From: Gimesia alba | Lineage (GTDB): Bacteria > Planctomycetota > Planctomycetia > Planctomycetales > Planctomycetaceae | Length of the DNA: 64,000 nt | Direction of reading: 5' to 3' | Assembly: GCF_007744675.1 (NCBI RefSeq) | Contig: NZ_CP036269.1 | Location: 6,251,046-6,315,045 of the forward strand | In this document: positions 16,563 to 27,825 of the stretch, piece by piece | How positions within the stretch are numbered: the stretch's first letter is position 1 | Layout: each line of letters starts with the position of its first letter | Made by a program: the position numbers and the translations under genes | Notes under the pieces: generated by a model | What the model saw: the letters and a program-made list of their open reading frames with translations, nothing else | Database searches by the model: none | What the model was told of the DNA's origin: nothing

Positions 16563-18287
16563 TCAGTTGGAGGTTTCGGAGGTCAGGTCTTCCGAAATGC
16601 TGACTGCTTTTTCGACGCCGGTCACCAACTGATCGAGGCGGAAGGGTTTGTAGAGCACACATTTGAGGCCGAGCTGGCGTGCTTTTACGATCGAGTGCGT
16701 GGGGTCATAACCGAAGCCGGTCATCAGAATGACCGGCAGGTGCTCATGAATTTCCCGGATCTGGGCGAAGCATTCATACCCGTTCATATCGGGCAGTCGA
16801 ATATCGGCGATGACCACATCGTAGTGAAAACTACGGACCATCAGAAATGCTTCTTCTCCGTCATGGGCGGTTTCCACTTCACACCCAAGTCGACCAAGGA
16901 GTTCGTGAGCGGCCCGTCTGACGGAGGCATCACTGTCAACGACCAGAATCCGTTTGTTGAGCAACTTGGGATTCACCTGTCTCATCGTGGGCACTTTATG
17001 ATGATGGGGCGTCTGGGGAGCAATTTCGTCTCCCACCTGTTGAATCAGTTGCTTAATATGGCGAGTGTCTTTAAGGATACGCTGCAATCGCTCGCACACA
17101 TTAGGCTCGTGACCAATATACCGCTCCAGAATCCAGGCAGTATCGTTGAGGATCTCATCGACGGGGTCGACGACCCCACGCATAATTAATTCTGTACTGG
17201 CAGACGCCGTGGTTAATTTTTCGACGACCAGTAATTCAAGAGTATTTAACGCAATCGCGACTTCACGACTGAATAATTCCAAAAAATGCAGATCATTTTC
17301 ATCAAAGGCCCCGGCATGCGGACTTTCCACATTGAATGTACCAAGGACTTCATCGTGTAGATTCAGGGGCACGGTCAGCGAACTATGGGCATCCGGCGCC
17401 CCCGTCATATACAGCGGGTCGTGTGCGGTATCTTCACACAGGTAACTTTTCCCCGTCGCCGCCACAAAGCCAGTCACACCGTTTCCTTCGGGCTCTGCAT
17501 ACAGGGTCCGGTTAGCCGCCACCTGTTCCATGCCCACTGCCAGTAGCACATCCAGACGATTTGTGGCTTTATCGAGAATGCGAATTTCAACGGTTTCGAA
17601 TTCCAGCAAATCCTGTGTGTAGTGCAGGATTTTGGCTTTTAATAATTCGACTCGATCTTCAACGGTCATCTCGAAGATCTCTTCTGGTGAGAGATCTCCC
17701 AGTTCCAGCCCTGCCTGATAAATGGCATTCAGTTTTTGTCGCTGCAGAACTTCATCGGAGATGTCTCGCACACTGGCGACCAGGTAGGCTGGTTCCTGTT
17801 CTTCTTCAGTACTGGTCAGAACCGGCATCACTTCCACATCGTAGTAGCTCTTATCGCCGACACGTAAACCACTCTTCGCGATCTTACCTGTGGAAAACGC
17901 GGTATGAAACGGGCTAAAGTCCGGCCCTAAAATTTCGGGGGCTCCAAAGGCGTCATAGAACGAAGAGCCAATCAGCGATGTTTCCTGACCACAAAGTGTA
18001 GCGAGTTGATGATTCGACCAGACAATCCGCAGGTCGGCATCCAGAACAACTACCGCGTGAGGTAAAAACTCAAGTAGCGTCCCAGACTGAATTAAGGCCA
18101 GGGGTAAGACTCCGGGAGAGGCCGGCACGATCAAAGCCGAGACATTTCCCTGATCAAATTCGGCAATCCCTTCCGCCAGATTTTCCGGGGTCACGACCAG
18201 ATAATCGTCTGTTGAGAACTGTTCTCGCAGCTCAGATGTCTGGTCGTCAGCGGGCCCACAGAAGAGAATTTTTTGCGGATTGGTCAC
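16563..18287 (-). CDS. PAS-GAF-receiver signalling protein without a kinase domain
   Basis: 574 aa. The first ~70 residues look like a degenerate receiver or sensor stretch. A PAS domain spans about 75-185 (AVVVLDADLRIVWSNHQ ... YLVASVRDISDE) and a GAF domain about 205-360 (EGNGVTGFVAATGKSYLC, SSLTVPLNLHDEVLGTFNVES). A helical linker follows (VVDPVDEILNDTAWILERY). The receiver from about 445 starts KRILVVDSDASVRRA, with phosphoacceptor Asp near 495 (VVIADIRLPDMNGYE) and the Thr/Lys switch (ILMTG, LYKPF). No HATPase domain and no phosphorylatable His are visible, so it must receive phosphate from another kinase. No output domain is seen either. Confidence 0.85.
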   Translation of the reverse strand: MTNPQKILFCGPADDQTSELREQFSTDDYLVVTPENLAEGIAEFDQGNVSALIVPASPGVLPLALIQSGTLLEFLPHAVVVLDADLRIVWSNHQLATLCGQETSLIGSSFYDAFGAPEILGPDFSPFHTAFSTGKIAKSGLRVGDKSYYDVEVMPVLTSTEEEQEPAYLVASVRDISDEVLQRQKLNAIYQAGLELGDLSPEEIFEMTVEDRVELLKAKILHYTQDLLEFETVEIRILDKATNRLDVLLAVGMEQVAANRTLYAEPEGNGVTGFVAATGKSYLCEDTAHDPLYMTGAPDAHSSLTVPLNLHDEVLGTFNVESPHAGAFDENDLHFLELFSREVAIALNTLELLVVEKLTTASASTELIMRGVVDPVDEILNDTAWILERYIGHEPNVCERLQRILKDTRHIKQLIQQVGDEIAPQTPHHHKVPTMRQVNPKLLNKRILVVDSDASVRRAAHELLGRLGCEVETAHDGEEAFLMVRSFHYDVVIADIRLPDMNGYECFAQIREIHEHLPVILMTGFGYDPTHSIVKARQLGLKCVLYKPFRLDQLVTGVEKAVSISEDLTSETSN

Positions 18288-18700
18288 TACGAAATCGGCC
18301 TTTGTCCACCAGGACAGTTGATGCTTGACTTAAAACGGTATCATCAAACCAAGATACCCGTTGTTTCCGCGAAATTTCAATGAGCACGAAAATTCATTGA
18401 GAAACAAGTCGTATCAATCTTTTATTACGTATTTCTACGGACGAATGATAGAATACCTACCCAGCTTTTGTGCTTTTTCGCTAAAATACTACTTTACACG
18501 CAAACTGTAATCATATCGTACCTATGAAATCGGCTTTCTGTCAGTCAAAATTAAGATCCAACACAAGGAATCTTCAATTTTCCCCAATTTCTGATCCATT
18601 TTGAATACTTTTTCTCAAGTTTCTACGCCTGTTCTCAATATCGGTAATTCATCCTACATCTCGGATTCCTTTCAGCATTGACACACGAGAAGACCGCATC
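18288..18700. other. divergent intergenic region, 413 bp
   Basis: AT-rich spacer between the leftward signalling protein and the rightward lipid-kinase gene. It should contain both promoters. I see no hairpin with T-run, no repeat family member and no plausible coding frame. Confidence 0.4.
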
Positions 18701-19597
18701 ATGTCTACGCCCTGGGTCGCCATTCAACGAAACCCGATTTCCGGAACGGGAAAACGGGCCTCACTGCTGATGGATTTAATCTTCCAATTGAAGCAGAACG
18801 GGATTCGTCCGCGGCTGTTCTCCAACCGGGACCGCATGCAGAAGCATTTGTCAGCACGTTCCGCGGAAGACCAGCCGGTGTGTGTTGTTGCAGCGGGCGG
18901 AGATGGAACGGTTCAAGACGTCGTAAACCGTTATCCCGACCACAAGATCGCCATTCTGCCTCTAGGGACAGAAAATCTACTGGCCCGTTATTTCGGCATT
19001 GAAAAATCTGGTCAGTTTGTCGCGGACATGATCGCCAGAGGTTGTACGCGGGAGATTGATCTCTGCGAATTGAATCAGCGTAAGTTCGTTCTGATGGCCA
19101 GCATCGGCTTTGACGCGGCGGTTGTAGAAACGTTGACCCACAACCGCACCGGTAATATTTCTCACTTGAGCTATCTGAAACCGATCTGGAAAACGCTGTG
19201 CGCTTATCCATTTGAGCCGTTGCAGATTACGACCGCTGAGAGCGAGCAGGAAATCACCGCCTATCATGCGATTGTGGTGAACATTCCCGCGTATGGATTG
19301 AATTTGAACTTTGCGCCGCATGCGAACGACCATGACGGGCTGCTCGATTTGATTCTCCTGCGGAAAAAAGGGATCTGGAGTATGCTCAAATATGTGTTGC
19401 GAATTATCAGGGGGACGCACCTTGATATCAGAAGCGTGCAAAGGTTACAGGCAAAACAGATCCGGATTCATTCGGCTCAGCCGGTTCCGATTCAGACCGA
19501 CGGCGACGCTTCCGGATCGACACCGGTTGAGATCAAAGTCATTCCTACGGCGGCCCGGTTTATTGTCCCTTGCTCATCACTGCCGAATGATCAATAA
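18701..19597 (+). CDS. diacylglycerol/lipid kinase family protein (YegS/LCB5 type)
   Basis: 298 aa. The N-terminal RNPISGTGKR phosphate loop and AAGGDGTVQDVVNRYP (the GGDGT nucleotide motif) place it in the DAGK catalytic family. ILPLGTENLLARYFGI corresponds to the PxGTxNxxAR motif. The C-terminal beta domain has LMASIGFDAAVVETL and HDGLLDLILL. The family phosphorylates diacylglycerol, sphingoid bases or related lipids at the membrane; which one cannot be read. The next gene, kdsA, starts 47 bp downstream on the same strand, so the two may share a transcript linked to envelope synthesis. Confidence 0.88.
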   Translation: MSTPWVAIQRNPISGTGKRASLLMDLIFQLKQNGIRPRLFSNRDRMQKHLSARSAEDQPVCVVAAGGDGTVQDVVNRYPDHKIAILPLGTENLLARYFGIEKSGQFVADMIARGCTREIDLCELNQRKFVLMASIGFDAAVVETLTHNRTGNISHLSYLKPIWKTLCAYPFEPLQITTAESEQEITAYHAIVVNIPAYGLNLNFAPHANDHDGLLDLILLRKKGIWSMLKYVLRIIRGTHLDIRSVQRLQAKQIRIHSAQPVPIQTDGDASGSTPVEIKVIPTAARFIVPCSSLPNDQ

Positions 19598-19644
19598 TTC
19601 ACCCCTGATGATCGTCTCTTAACACAGCAGGAAAGGATTCACCC

Positions 19645-20511
19645 GTGCCTCAAAACCCCGTCACGATTGGTAACGTTCAATGTGGTACCAATCTCCCTCT
19701 CGTCTTTATTGCCGGCCCGTGTGTGATCGAAAGTGAAGAACTGGTCCTGACCACTGCGAAGCAACTGGCGGAAATTGCGTCGAAAGAAAACCTGCCGCTC
19801 ATTTTCAAATGCAGTTTCGACAAAGCTAACCGTACCAGCGTCGACAGTTTCCGGGGGCCGGGTCTCGACAAAGGCCTGGCAATCCTGGCCAAGGTCAAAC
19901 AGGAAACGGGGCTGGAAGTCACCACGGATATTCATGAACCGTCCCAGGCTGCGCCTGCTGCCGAGGTGTGCCGGATTCTGCAGATCCCGGCCTTCCTGGC
20001 ACGGCAGACCGATCTGCTGGAGGAAGCCTCAAAAGCGGCATTGAAACATGGGGGAGTGGTCAATATTAAAAAGCCACAATTCGTAGCACCGGAAGACTGC
20101 ATTCACGCGGTCAAGAAATGTGAAGCGTTCGGGCTGGACCAGCTGATGCTGACCGAGCGGGGAACCACCTTCGGCTATGGACGTCTGGTGAATGACATGC
20201 GGTGTATTCCCATTATGCACGGTATGGGAACCCCGGTGATTTTTGATGCCACTCACAGTGTACAGACGCCGGGTGGGAAATCGACGGGCGGACAACGGGA
20301 GATGATCCCGTTTCTTGCGAGAGCGGCTGTCGCCTGTGGTTGTGACGGCATTTTCGCGGAAACTCATCCCGACCCGTCTCAGGCACTCAGTGATGGGCCG
20401 AATATGCTGCCGCTGAGTGAATTTTCCCAATTTGCGGTTCAATTACAGAAATTCCGCACACTGGTTAATGAAATCGGGCAACCCACTGACATTCCATCTG
20501 GTTCAAAATAG
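19645..20511 (+). CDS. kdsA: 3-deoxy-8-phosphooctulonate synthase (KDO-8-P synthase)
   Basis: 288 aa from a GTG start with aggaaagga eight bases upstream. Family landmarks are [57 protein letters not shown] and [12 protein letters not shown]. It condenses phosphoenolpyruvate with arabinose-5-phosphate for KDO of lipopolysaccharide. Cys26 in GPCVIES aligns with the metal-ligand Cys of the Aquifex-type enzymes, where E. coli-type enzymes have Asn. This suggests a metal-dependent class II enzyme. Its presence supports an LPS-bearing outer membrane. Confidence 0.95.
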   Translation: MPQNPVTIGNVQCGTNLPLVFIAGPCVIESEELVLTTAKQLAEIASKENLPLIFKCSFDKANRTSVDSFRGPGLDKGLAILAKVKQETGLEVTTDIHEPSQAAPAAEVCRILQIPAFLARQTDLLEEASKAALKHGGVVNIKKPQFVAPEDCIHAVKKCEAFGLDQLMLTERGTTFGYGRLVNDMRCIPIMHGMGTPVIFDATHSVQTPGGKSTGGQREMIPFLARAAVACGCDGIFAETHPDPSQALSDGPNMLPLSEFSQFAVQLQKFRTLVNEIGQPTDIPSGSK

Positions 20512-20643
20512 GTTATAGTATAAAACAGGAATGCTTTCCGACTGTTGATCTGAAGTTCTTCAGAGAGTCTGACCCGATTATTCAATGCCGCATTGCCATC
20601 CCTCCCCGGTGGGAATGTATAGTATGACGAAGCCACGATTGAT

Positions 20644-22326
20644 ATGACTTTAGCCAATATTCCACGTACTCTGAAATTTACCCTGTCCGTTTTGCTGGGC
20701 GTCTGCTTCGTCGGACTGCTGTTAGCTATTCCCAGCTGTAAAAAACCGGCTGCACCACCCGCTAAAAAAGCAAAATCGGGAGCGAAATCGCAAACCTCTG
20801 AATCAGAGTCGGGTGATCCAGACTGCCATAGTTACATTGACAATGCAATGAGCATGCTGGAACCGGAACGTCTGGGAATCAGTTCGGATCTGGACAGTCC
20901 TGTGGGGCTGTTGAATCAGTGGACCTTTCAATGTGGCAACTTTGACAGCAAGCCTCCCGTACTGACAGATTCTCAGAAGCCCTTTTTCAAAAAATATCTG
21001 AGCGAAGCGCAGCTGGCCAAGATGGACCTCACGCGTTTTACCAGGCTAGACGGAAAATTCATTCGAGATTCACAGCTTTTTAACGGGATGATGAAAGCCG
21101 CGATTGAAGGGAAGAGCAATGATCGGGAACGTGCGACGTCTGCCTTTTATTATTGCATGAATAATCTCGCGCTCGTCCCGAATGAGAAAAACGCACTGCC
21201 GCTTTCGCCTTATGAATTCTGTATTTTTGGAATTGGTACTCCCGAGCAACGTGCCTGGGTTTATATCAGCGTGATGCGTCAGTTACGCATTGATGCGGTG
21301 CTGTTGCGCCCCACAAAACCGGCTCCTTACAAGCTGCTGATCGGAGTACTGATTGATGAAAGCGTTTACCTGTTTGATCCGGTGCTAGGACTGCCGATCC
21401 CTGCCAAAGAGCAACCCGCGGATATGATCCTGATTACCAACCCGGCGTCGCTGGCGGACGTGTATCAATCTCCGGAAATACTGATAGACTTCTACGGCGA
21501 GGAAGCGAAAAATCGTTTTTCAGCAGAGGAACTGAAATCGGCAGAAGTCGTGATTATGGGCAGAAGCAGTGAATGGTCTGCTCGGATGCGACGACTCGAA
21601 GATTCACTGTCCCGCAAACAGACGTTCGTTCTGTTTCGCAACCTCGATCCGTTTGAAGGGGACCCGGGTTTTATCAGTCACATTCAAACAATTGGCAAAG
21701 GGATTCTGAAAGAGGCGACGATTAAAGTTTCTGAATTTCCCGATGCGCAAATGAATGCGAGTGAAGCGGTTGCAGGCGAACAAGCCAAGAAAATCTCGGA
21801 AATGAAATTGCCATTTCGAGCGCCGGTTCCCTTTGACGTGAATGCCCGAGTGGAAAAACCAGGTGGCTTATTTGAAGTCAAGTGGGGGGCTCCAACTAAG
21901 AAATTATTGAAAACTAGAACCACACAATTGATGGGAAATCAACAGGCGGCAATTCAGAGTTATGTCACCACACGACTGGAAGCGGCGTTCCCCAGCGACT
22001 TGATCGTCCCTCAGGAAACCCGGTTGATGCACCTGATGGCGGCGCAACAGGCTGCCTATTTCCTGTCCTTAGGACAGTACATTTTAGGAGAAGATGCGTC
22101 GGCAGCGCGCTCTTTTAACGATTACTTGAGAATCTATGCACGCGTCGATCCAGACCGCACGTTAGCAGCCATGTATCTGATGGCCATCAGCGACGCAAAA
22201 GCCGGCAAACTATCCAGTGCCATTTTATTTGTCGCGGAGAATAAACCCCCTGAAGCCCTCAAACCGGCGTTCCCTTATCTGGAAAAACGCTGGCGCGCCA
22301 TTCGCGAAAAAGCCTCTACGAAATAA
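20644..22326 (+). CDS. putative lipoprotein with transglutaminase-like region, unknown function
   Basis: 560 aa. An N-terminal hydrophobic segment ends in AIPSC-KK, a plausible though imperfect lipobox, followed by a Lys/Ala/Ser-rich linker. The middle has FYYCMNNLALVPNEKNALP, then EQRAWVYISVMRQLRIDAVLL. This arrangement recalls transglutaminase-like domains in which a recruited Cys-His pair is often degenerate. The C-terminal helices (SLGQYILGEDASAARSFNDYLRIY) look TPR-like. The gene is followed 37 bp later by a transporter gene and may be cotranscribed with it. Function unknown. Confidence 0.7.
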   Translation: MTLANIPRTLKFTLSVLLGVCFVGLLLAIPSCKKPAAPPAKKAKSGAKSQTSESESGDPDCHSYIDNAMSMLEPERLGISSDLDSPVGLLNQWTFQCGNFDSKPPVLTDSQKPFFKKYLSEAQLAKMDLTRFTRLDGKFIRDSQLFNGMMKAAIEGKSNDRERATSAFYYCMNNLALVPNEKNALPLSPYEFCIFGIGTPEQRAWVYISVMRQLRIDAVLLRPTKPAPYKLLIGVLIDESVYLFDPVLGLPIPAKEQPADMILITNPASLADVYQSPEILIDFYGEEAKNRFSAEELKSAEVVIMGRSSEWSARMRRLEDSLSRKQTFVLFRNLDPFEGDPGFISHIQTIGKGILKEATIKVSEFPDAQMNASEAVAGEQAKKISEMKLPFRAPVPFDVNARVEKPGGLFEVKWGAPTKKLLKTRTTQLMGNQQAAIQSYVTTRLEAAFPSDLIVPQETRLMHLMAAQQAAYFLSLGQYILGEDASAARSFNDYLRIYARVDPDRTLAAMYLMAISDAKAGKLSSAILFVAENKPPEALKPAFPYLEKRWRAIREKASTK

Positions 22327-22363
22327 ACGCCTTCGCGGCATTACTTCAACCGAAATCTGTGAC

Positions 22364-23404
22364 ATGCTTGCCTTCTTCCGTCGCCGCTGGTTTTTATTGT
22401 GTATCACACTGGTCATTATCTTTGGCGTCTATTCTGGCCATCAGGGATCTGAAGAAGTGCTGTCTGAACTGAAACAGTTCATTCGTCCTTCCTGGCTGAC
22501 CGCAATCGTGTTATTTCTGATGTCGCTCAGTCTGAACTCAGAGCACCTGCTGACGTCCATTCGCAAACCCGCTCCACTGATGCTTTCACTGGCGACGAAT
22601 ATCGTTCTGCTTCCGTTAATCGCCTGGGCGCTGCTGCCATTGCAGTTGACGCCCGATTTTCAGGTGGGGCTGATCATCATGGCGTGCGTCCCGTGCACGT
22701 TATGCGGTGCCTCAGTCTGGACGCGCCGGGCCGGAGGCAACGACGGAATTTCCTTAATGGTCACCATGATCACCAATGGCGCCTGCTTTTTAACGGTGCC
22801 GTTCTGGATTTTGTTGATCACGTCACGTGAAATTGAATTTGATCGTGTCGCAATGGTGACGAAACTGTTCTACGCCGCCATGCTGCCAGTCGTGATCGGA
22901 CAAATCCTGCGACTCAACCCGCGGGTTAAACTGTTCGCCGACGGGATCACCTCGAAGCTGGGAACTGTAGCTTTAGTGTTTGTATTGTTTATGGTCTTGC
23001 TCGCAGCAGTTCAGACAGGGCATGGCATCAAAACGTCCGAAGTCGGCATCTCATTCGCCGCGGTTGCGATTGTCTGGATCAGTTGCATTGTGGTCCATGT
23101 CAGCGGTTTCGTTTCCAACATGCTGCTGGGCAAAGCGTTTCAGTTTCATCCACGCGACCGGATCGCCAGTGCGATTGCCGGCAGTCAGAAAACGCTGCCG
23201 ATCGCGGTGTTCGTCGCCACCGATGCCTCGATGTTCGGCGACGCGGGAATTCCCTCGGCCGTCTTTCCACTATTGATGTTCCACACATCCCAGTTCTTCA
23301 TCGACACAATCCTGGCCGACCGGCACCGCGAAAAATACGCCATGATTGAAGAAGACATGTTGCCGGCGGTGGAAGAACAACCGGTTTCTGCCTGTGAACA
23401 GTAG
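22364..23404 (+). CDS. bile acid:sodium symporter family transporter (SBF-like)
   Basis: 346 aa from ATG 22364 (MLAFFRRRWF); an in-frame extension upstream overlaps the previous gene and is unlikely. About nine to ten hydrophobic helices. The segments IIMACVPCTLCGASVWTRRAGGN and a late IAGSQKTLPIAVFVATDAS resemble the crossover helices of the BASS fold in the SBF-like branch (PF13593). These are sodium-coupled organic-anion carriers in the inner membrane. The substrate is unknown. Confidence 0.85.
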   Translation: MLAFFRRRWFLLCITLVIIFGVYSGHQGSEEVLSELKQFIRPSWLTAIVLFLMSLSLNSEHLLTSIRKPAPLMLSLATNIVLLPLIAWALLPLQLTPDFQVGLIIMACVPCTLCGASVWTRRAGGNDGISLMVTMITNGACFLTVPFWILLITSREIEFDRVAMVTKLFYAAMLPVVIGQILRLNPRVKLFADGITSKLGTVALVFVLFMVLLAAVQTGHGIKTSEVGISFAAVAIVWISCIVVHVSGFVSNMLLGKAFQFHPRDRIASAIAGSQKTLPIAVFVATDASMFGDAGIPSAVFPLLMFHTSQFFIDTILADRHREKYAMIEEDMLPAVEEQPVSACEQ

Positions 23405-23518
23405 CGTAGAGTTAACCCGAGCGCTATTTGCTATTCCCCACATGCTGTATTTGTAATAACCTGATGCGCGCTGTTTGCGAGAGTACGAATTCAAACATTT
23501 GTAGAGGGAACGATTCTG

Positions 23519-24712
23519 ATGCAGCAGGACCCCGGGTTCACATTGAATGGCACACGCGTACTTTTGTTTTTCGTTTGCTTTACTCTCCTGCTTTTCTTCA
23601 TTGGCAAAAACGAACTGCGCTGCCAGGAAGTTAAGCACAAGGGCAAAGTCGTCATTCAGGAATTGGACGCTTTTGTCAAAGAGCTGGAGCGCATTCGCGA
23701 CCAATATCGGGAACAAGATCGATTTCCTCAAAATGCGTTTGTGGAAGGTGTGATCAACCCGGGCAATCGTAAGTTTACGCTTGTGACGCGCGACGGAAAA
23801 ATGCGACTCGATATCGAGAAATTTATTTTTTCAGGATTCAACAAAAAACCAGAACGGCGCACCATAATTAATTTGCATGATGGCCAGAACTTTTACGTGC
23901 TCAATAAAAACACCATCGTGATCAGTAATCCAGATCTGAATTATTTAGACTGGCGGTCTGATTCTACGAATGAAGTTCATCAGTTTTACATGCCCGACCT
24001 GTATGATATCGAACCGGTGGATGACATCAGACCGGTGGATGAATATTGTGACAGTCTTCTACAGATCATTCGCGCCGATCCCGTCAATAAAGAAAAATTG
24101 ATCAAAGCCATTGCTTCCGGTCAGGTTATTCTACATATCACAAAGGATGGTCCGCTGCATACCGTCGAAGTATGCGGACCGATGGCCGATGACGGATCGG
24201 GGCGAATCGATAGCCGTCGGATCGTTCTGGATGAGCGTTATGGCTATTTACCAGTTCAGTCTCTTCGAATTGAAATGCCAGCCCCAGGTGCCTCTGCATG
24301 GAAAAAAACGTATCAGATTCAAACTCAGTACCAGGAAGTCGCTCCCGGAATTTACTTTCTGTCCCAGGGGAGGTCTGAATATGACTACCATAATCCTAAG
24401 ATTGACAATGTAGAAAAAGAATCAGATTCTTATTCCTACGCTACCATCGTCAAGAAATCAGAGACTGGTACTGAAATCAACAAGCGGACAATACACTCCC
24501 GCACCGACATCAAGATTACCAAAGTGAAAAGGGGCAATTTCGAAATTGCGGAAGACTATTTTGATCCGAAGTCACTCAAGATCAATCCTGGGATCCATGT
24601 CTCCGACCGGCGCGCTCGGCCACCTCTTAGCTACACTTACAGTGAAAGCCACCTGGACGTGAAAAATCTGAATGACACTCTTTGGAACAAGCGCTCCATC
24701 CTGGCAAGATAA
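23519..24712 (+). CDS. membrane-anchored exported protein, unknown function
   Basis: 397 aa. One hydrophobic segment (LLFFVCFTLLLFFIG) near residues 15-30 acts as signal or anchor. The rest is soluble and rich in charged beta-type stretches (KVVIQELDAFVKELERIRDQY, FTLVTRDGKMRLDIEKFIFSG). A gagggaacg ribosome site precedes ATG 23519. Related proteins in planctomycetes resemble outer-membrane lipoprotein-sorting folds (LolA-like beta structure), but this is only a shape impression. No catalytic motif was found. It is convergent with the XRE regulator. Confidence 0.65.
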   Translation: MQQDPGFTLNGTRVLLFFVCFTLLLFFIGKNELRCQEVKHKGKVVIQELDAFVKELERIRDQYREQDRFPQNAFVEGVINPGNRKFTLVTRDGKMRLDIEKFIFSGFNKKPERRTIINLHDGQNFYVLNKNTIVISNPDLNYLDWRSDSTNEVHQFYMPDLYDIEPVDDIRPVDEYCDSLLQIIRADPVNKEKLIKAIASGQVILHITKDGPLHTVEVCGPMADDGSGRIDSRRIVLDERYGYLPVQSLRIEMPAPGASAWKKTYQIQTQYQEVAPGIYFLSQGRSEYDYHNPKIDNVEKESDSYSYATIVKKSETGTEINKRTIHSRTDIKITKVKRGNFEIAEDYFDPKSLKINPGIHVSDRRARPPLSYTYSESHLDVKNLNDTLWNKRSILAR

Positions 24713-24742
24713 ACACTGCTGCAGCGCGTCTGAGTTCGATTT

Positions 24743-25360
24743 TCAGTTCTGATAAATCACAACCAGAAAGATGACGGCTTCGCCGCGTCCGGCGTTGCTG
24801 ATCGAGTGAGGCACGTCGACGCGATAGCTGGCGGAGTCTCCCGGGCCGAGCAGTGTGCTGTCGTCGCCTGACTGCAGTTCGATCTTTCCCTTTTCGACGG
24901 TCAGGAATTCACGCGTGCCTTTGAAGTGTGGTGCGCTGTTCAATTTACCGCCGGTGTGTAACAGTACCTCATAAAATTCGACATCCTTTTCCAAATGCAA
25001 GGGGGACAGCGTACGAATGCGGCACTCGGCATCGGAACGGTAATGAAAGGTCCGATCATCGGCGCGGATGACTTCAATCGAGGATGTGGAAATCGGTGCT
25101 TCCACCAGTTCACCCAGTGCGATCCCGAAGGCCTGCGAGATGCGAACGGTGACCGCCAGCGTCGGATTCGCTTCGCCCCGTTCGATCTGACTGAGCATCG
25201 AGCGGCTCACGCCACAAGCAGCTGAGAGAGAATCGAGTGACCAGCCACGTTCTTTGCGCAACGCGCGGACACGCTGCGAAAGCTGGCCGGAGATTTCATC
25301 GGGAGAAAGCTCTGAGGCAGTGTTGGAGACACTTTGTTTTCTGGCGGGATGGGTCGGCAT
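24743..25360 (-). CDS. XRE-family regulator with C-terminal cupin
   Basis: 205 aa from ATG 25360 (MPTHPARKQ); longer in-frame starts run into the promoter. The helix-turn-helix spans about residues 27-82 (RVRALRKERGWSLDSLSAACGVSRSMLSQIERG), followed by AFGIALGELVEAP. A cupin domain covers the C-terminal half (GTREFLTVEKGKIELQSGD, YRVDVPHSISNAGRGEAVIFLV). This architecture often senses a small amino-acid-like ligand. It is divergent from tdh-kbl, so it probably controls threonine catabolism, likely through the palindrome at 25415-25429. Confidence 0.9.
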   Translation of the reverse strand: MPTHPARKQSVSNTASELSPDEISGQLSQRVRALRKERGWSLDSLSAACGVSRSMLSQIERGEANPTLAVTVRISQAFGIALGELVEAPISTSSIEVIRADDRTFHYRSDAECRIRTLSPLHLEKDVEFYEVLLHTGGKLNSAPHFKGTREFLTVEKGKIELQSGDDSTLLGPGDSASYRVDVPHSISNAGRGEAVIFLVVIYQN

Positions 25361-25390
25361 ATCTTTTTCCAATATAATGGAACACATCTC

Positions 25391-25429
25391 TTGCAAAACG
25401 GAATTACGTTTTCTATTATAGTGGATAAT
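25391..25429 (+). promoter_or_regulatory. tdh-kbl promoter with candidate operator
   Basis: TTGCAA (25391-25396), a 17-base spacer and TATTAT (25414-25419) give a good sigma-70-type promoter facing tdh. ATTATagtggATAAT (25415-25429) is a perfect 5+5 inverted repeat spaced by five bases, overlapping the -10 box. Binding there would block transcription. The adjacent XRE-cupin protein is the obvious candidate; this is inference. Confidence 0.55.
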
Positions 25430-25491
25430 GAGACAATATAAAGGATTCTCAGTTCTGAACCCTCTCATTTTTTCGGGGATTGATTCGCATC

Positions 25492-26523
25492 ATGAAAGCA
25501 TTGGTCAAAAAAGAGTCAAAGCCGGGACTTTGGCTGGAAGAGGTTCCTGTTCCGACGATCGGGATCAATGATGTGCTGATCAAAGTCGACCGTACGGGCA
25601 TCTGCGGCACCGACGTTCACATTTATAAATGGGACGACTGGGCACAGAAAACGATTCCGGTGCCGATGGTGGTCGGCCATGAATTTGTCGGCGAAATCGT
25701 GGAAGTCGGTTCCAATGTCGCCGACTACACGCCCGGTGAAATTGTGAGCGGCGAAGGGCACGTGGTTTGTGGCCGCTGTCGCAACTGCTTTGCCGGCCGG
25801 CGGCATCTGTGTGCCCATACCAAAGGGGTCGGCGTCAATCGCCCCGGCGCATTCGCCGAATATATCTCGCTGCCGATGACCAATATCTGGCACCATGATG
25901 AATCGATCGACCGCGACGTGGCTTCGATTTTTGATCCGTTCGGCAACGCCGTCCATACGGCGCTGTCGTTTCCGGTGTTGGGGGAAGACGTTTTAATCAC
26001 CGGAGCCGGTCCGATTGGTGTGATGGCGGCAGCCGTCGTCCGCCATGCAGGAGCACGGCATGTTGTCGTCACCGATGTGAATCCGTATCGACTGGATCTG
26101 GCACTCAAGATGGGGGCGACCGTCGCATTGGATGTCCGCGCGAAAACAATTGCGGACGTACAAAAAGAGTTGGGAATGACCGAAGGCTTTGATGTCGGTC
26201 TGGAAATGTCGGGGAACCCGCAGGCCTTTCGTGACATGCTGGACAACATGTGTCACGGCGGCAAGATCGCCATGCTCGGCATCCCGGAGAAGGAAATCGC
26301 CATCGACTGGAACATCGTGGTATTCAACATGCTGACCATCAAAGGCATCTACGGTCGAGAAATGTATGAAACCTGGTATAAAATGACAGTGATGCTGCAG
26401 AGCGGCCTCGATATCAGTCCGGTGATTACACACCGATTCCATGCCAGCGATTTTGAAAAGGGATTTGAAGTCATGATGACTGGTAAATCGGGCAAAGTGA
26501 TTCTGGACTGGAACAACATTTAA
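25492..26523 (+). CDS. tdh: L-threonine 3-dehydrogenase
   Basis: 343 aa from ATG 25492 (MKALVKKES). Zinc-dependent MDR family: catalytic zinc ligands Cys38 ([10 protein letters not shown]) and His63-Glu64 (VGHEFVGE); the structural-zinc Cys93, Cys96, Cys99 and Cys107 ([15 protein letters not shown]); and the NAD fold ([16 protein letters not shown]). [27 protein letters not shown] is typical of Tdh. It oxidises L-threonine to 2-amino-3-ketobutyrate. kbl follows 55 bp later and encodes the next enzyme, so this is a two-step operon giving glycine and acetyl-CoA. Confidence 0.96.
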   Translation: MKALVKKESKPGLWLEEVPVPTIGINDVLIKVDRTGICGTDVHIYKWDDWAQKTIPVPMVVGHEFVGEIVEVGSNVADYTPGEIVSGEGHVVCGRCRNCFAGRRHLCAHTKGVGVNRPGAFAEYISLPMTNIWHHDESIDRDVASIFDPFGNAVHTALSFPVLGEDVLITGAGPIGVMAAAVVRHAGARHVVVTDVNPYRLDLALKMGATVALDVRAKTIADVQKELGMTEGFDVGLEMSGNPQAFRDMLDNMCHGGKIAMLGIPEKEIAIDWNIVVFNMLTIKGIYGREMYETWYKMTVMLQSGLDISPVITHRFHASDFEKGFEVMMTGKSGKVILDWNNI

Positions 26524-26578
26524 CAAACGCGCGATTTTCAACGACTCAATCGCAATCAAATCGAACAGGACTTGTCTC

Positions 26579-27763
<1,185 letters not shown>

Positions 27764-27771
27764 CGCTGATG

Positions 27772-27825
27772 CCAGTTCGTGCTTCTTAATTCAAATTGGC
27801 ATTTGCATATAATAACGAACCGGGT
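27772..27825. repeat. truncated MITE-like element abutting copy C
   Basis: CTTCTTAATTCAAATTGGC and the following ATTTGCATATAA match the inverted end of copy B (2272-2469). The match then stops at AACCGGG, just where copy C begins. The other half is missing. Confidence 0.6.
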
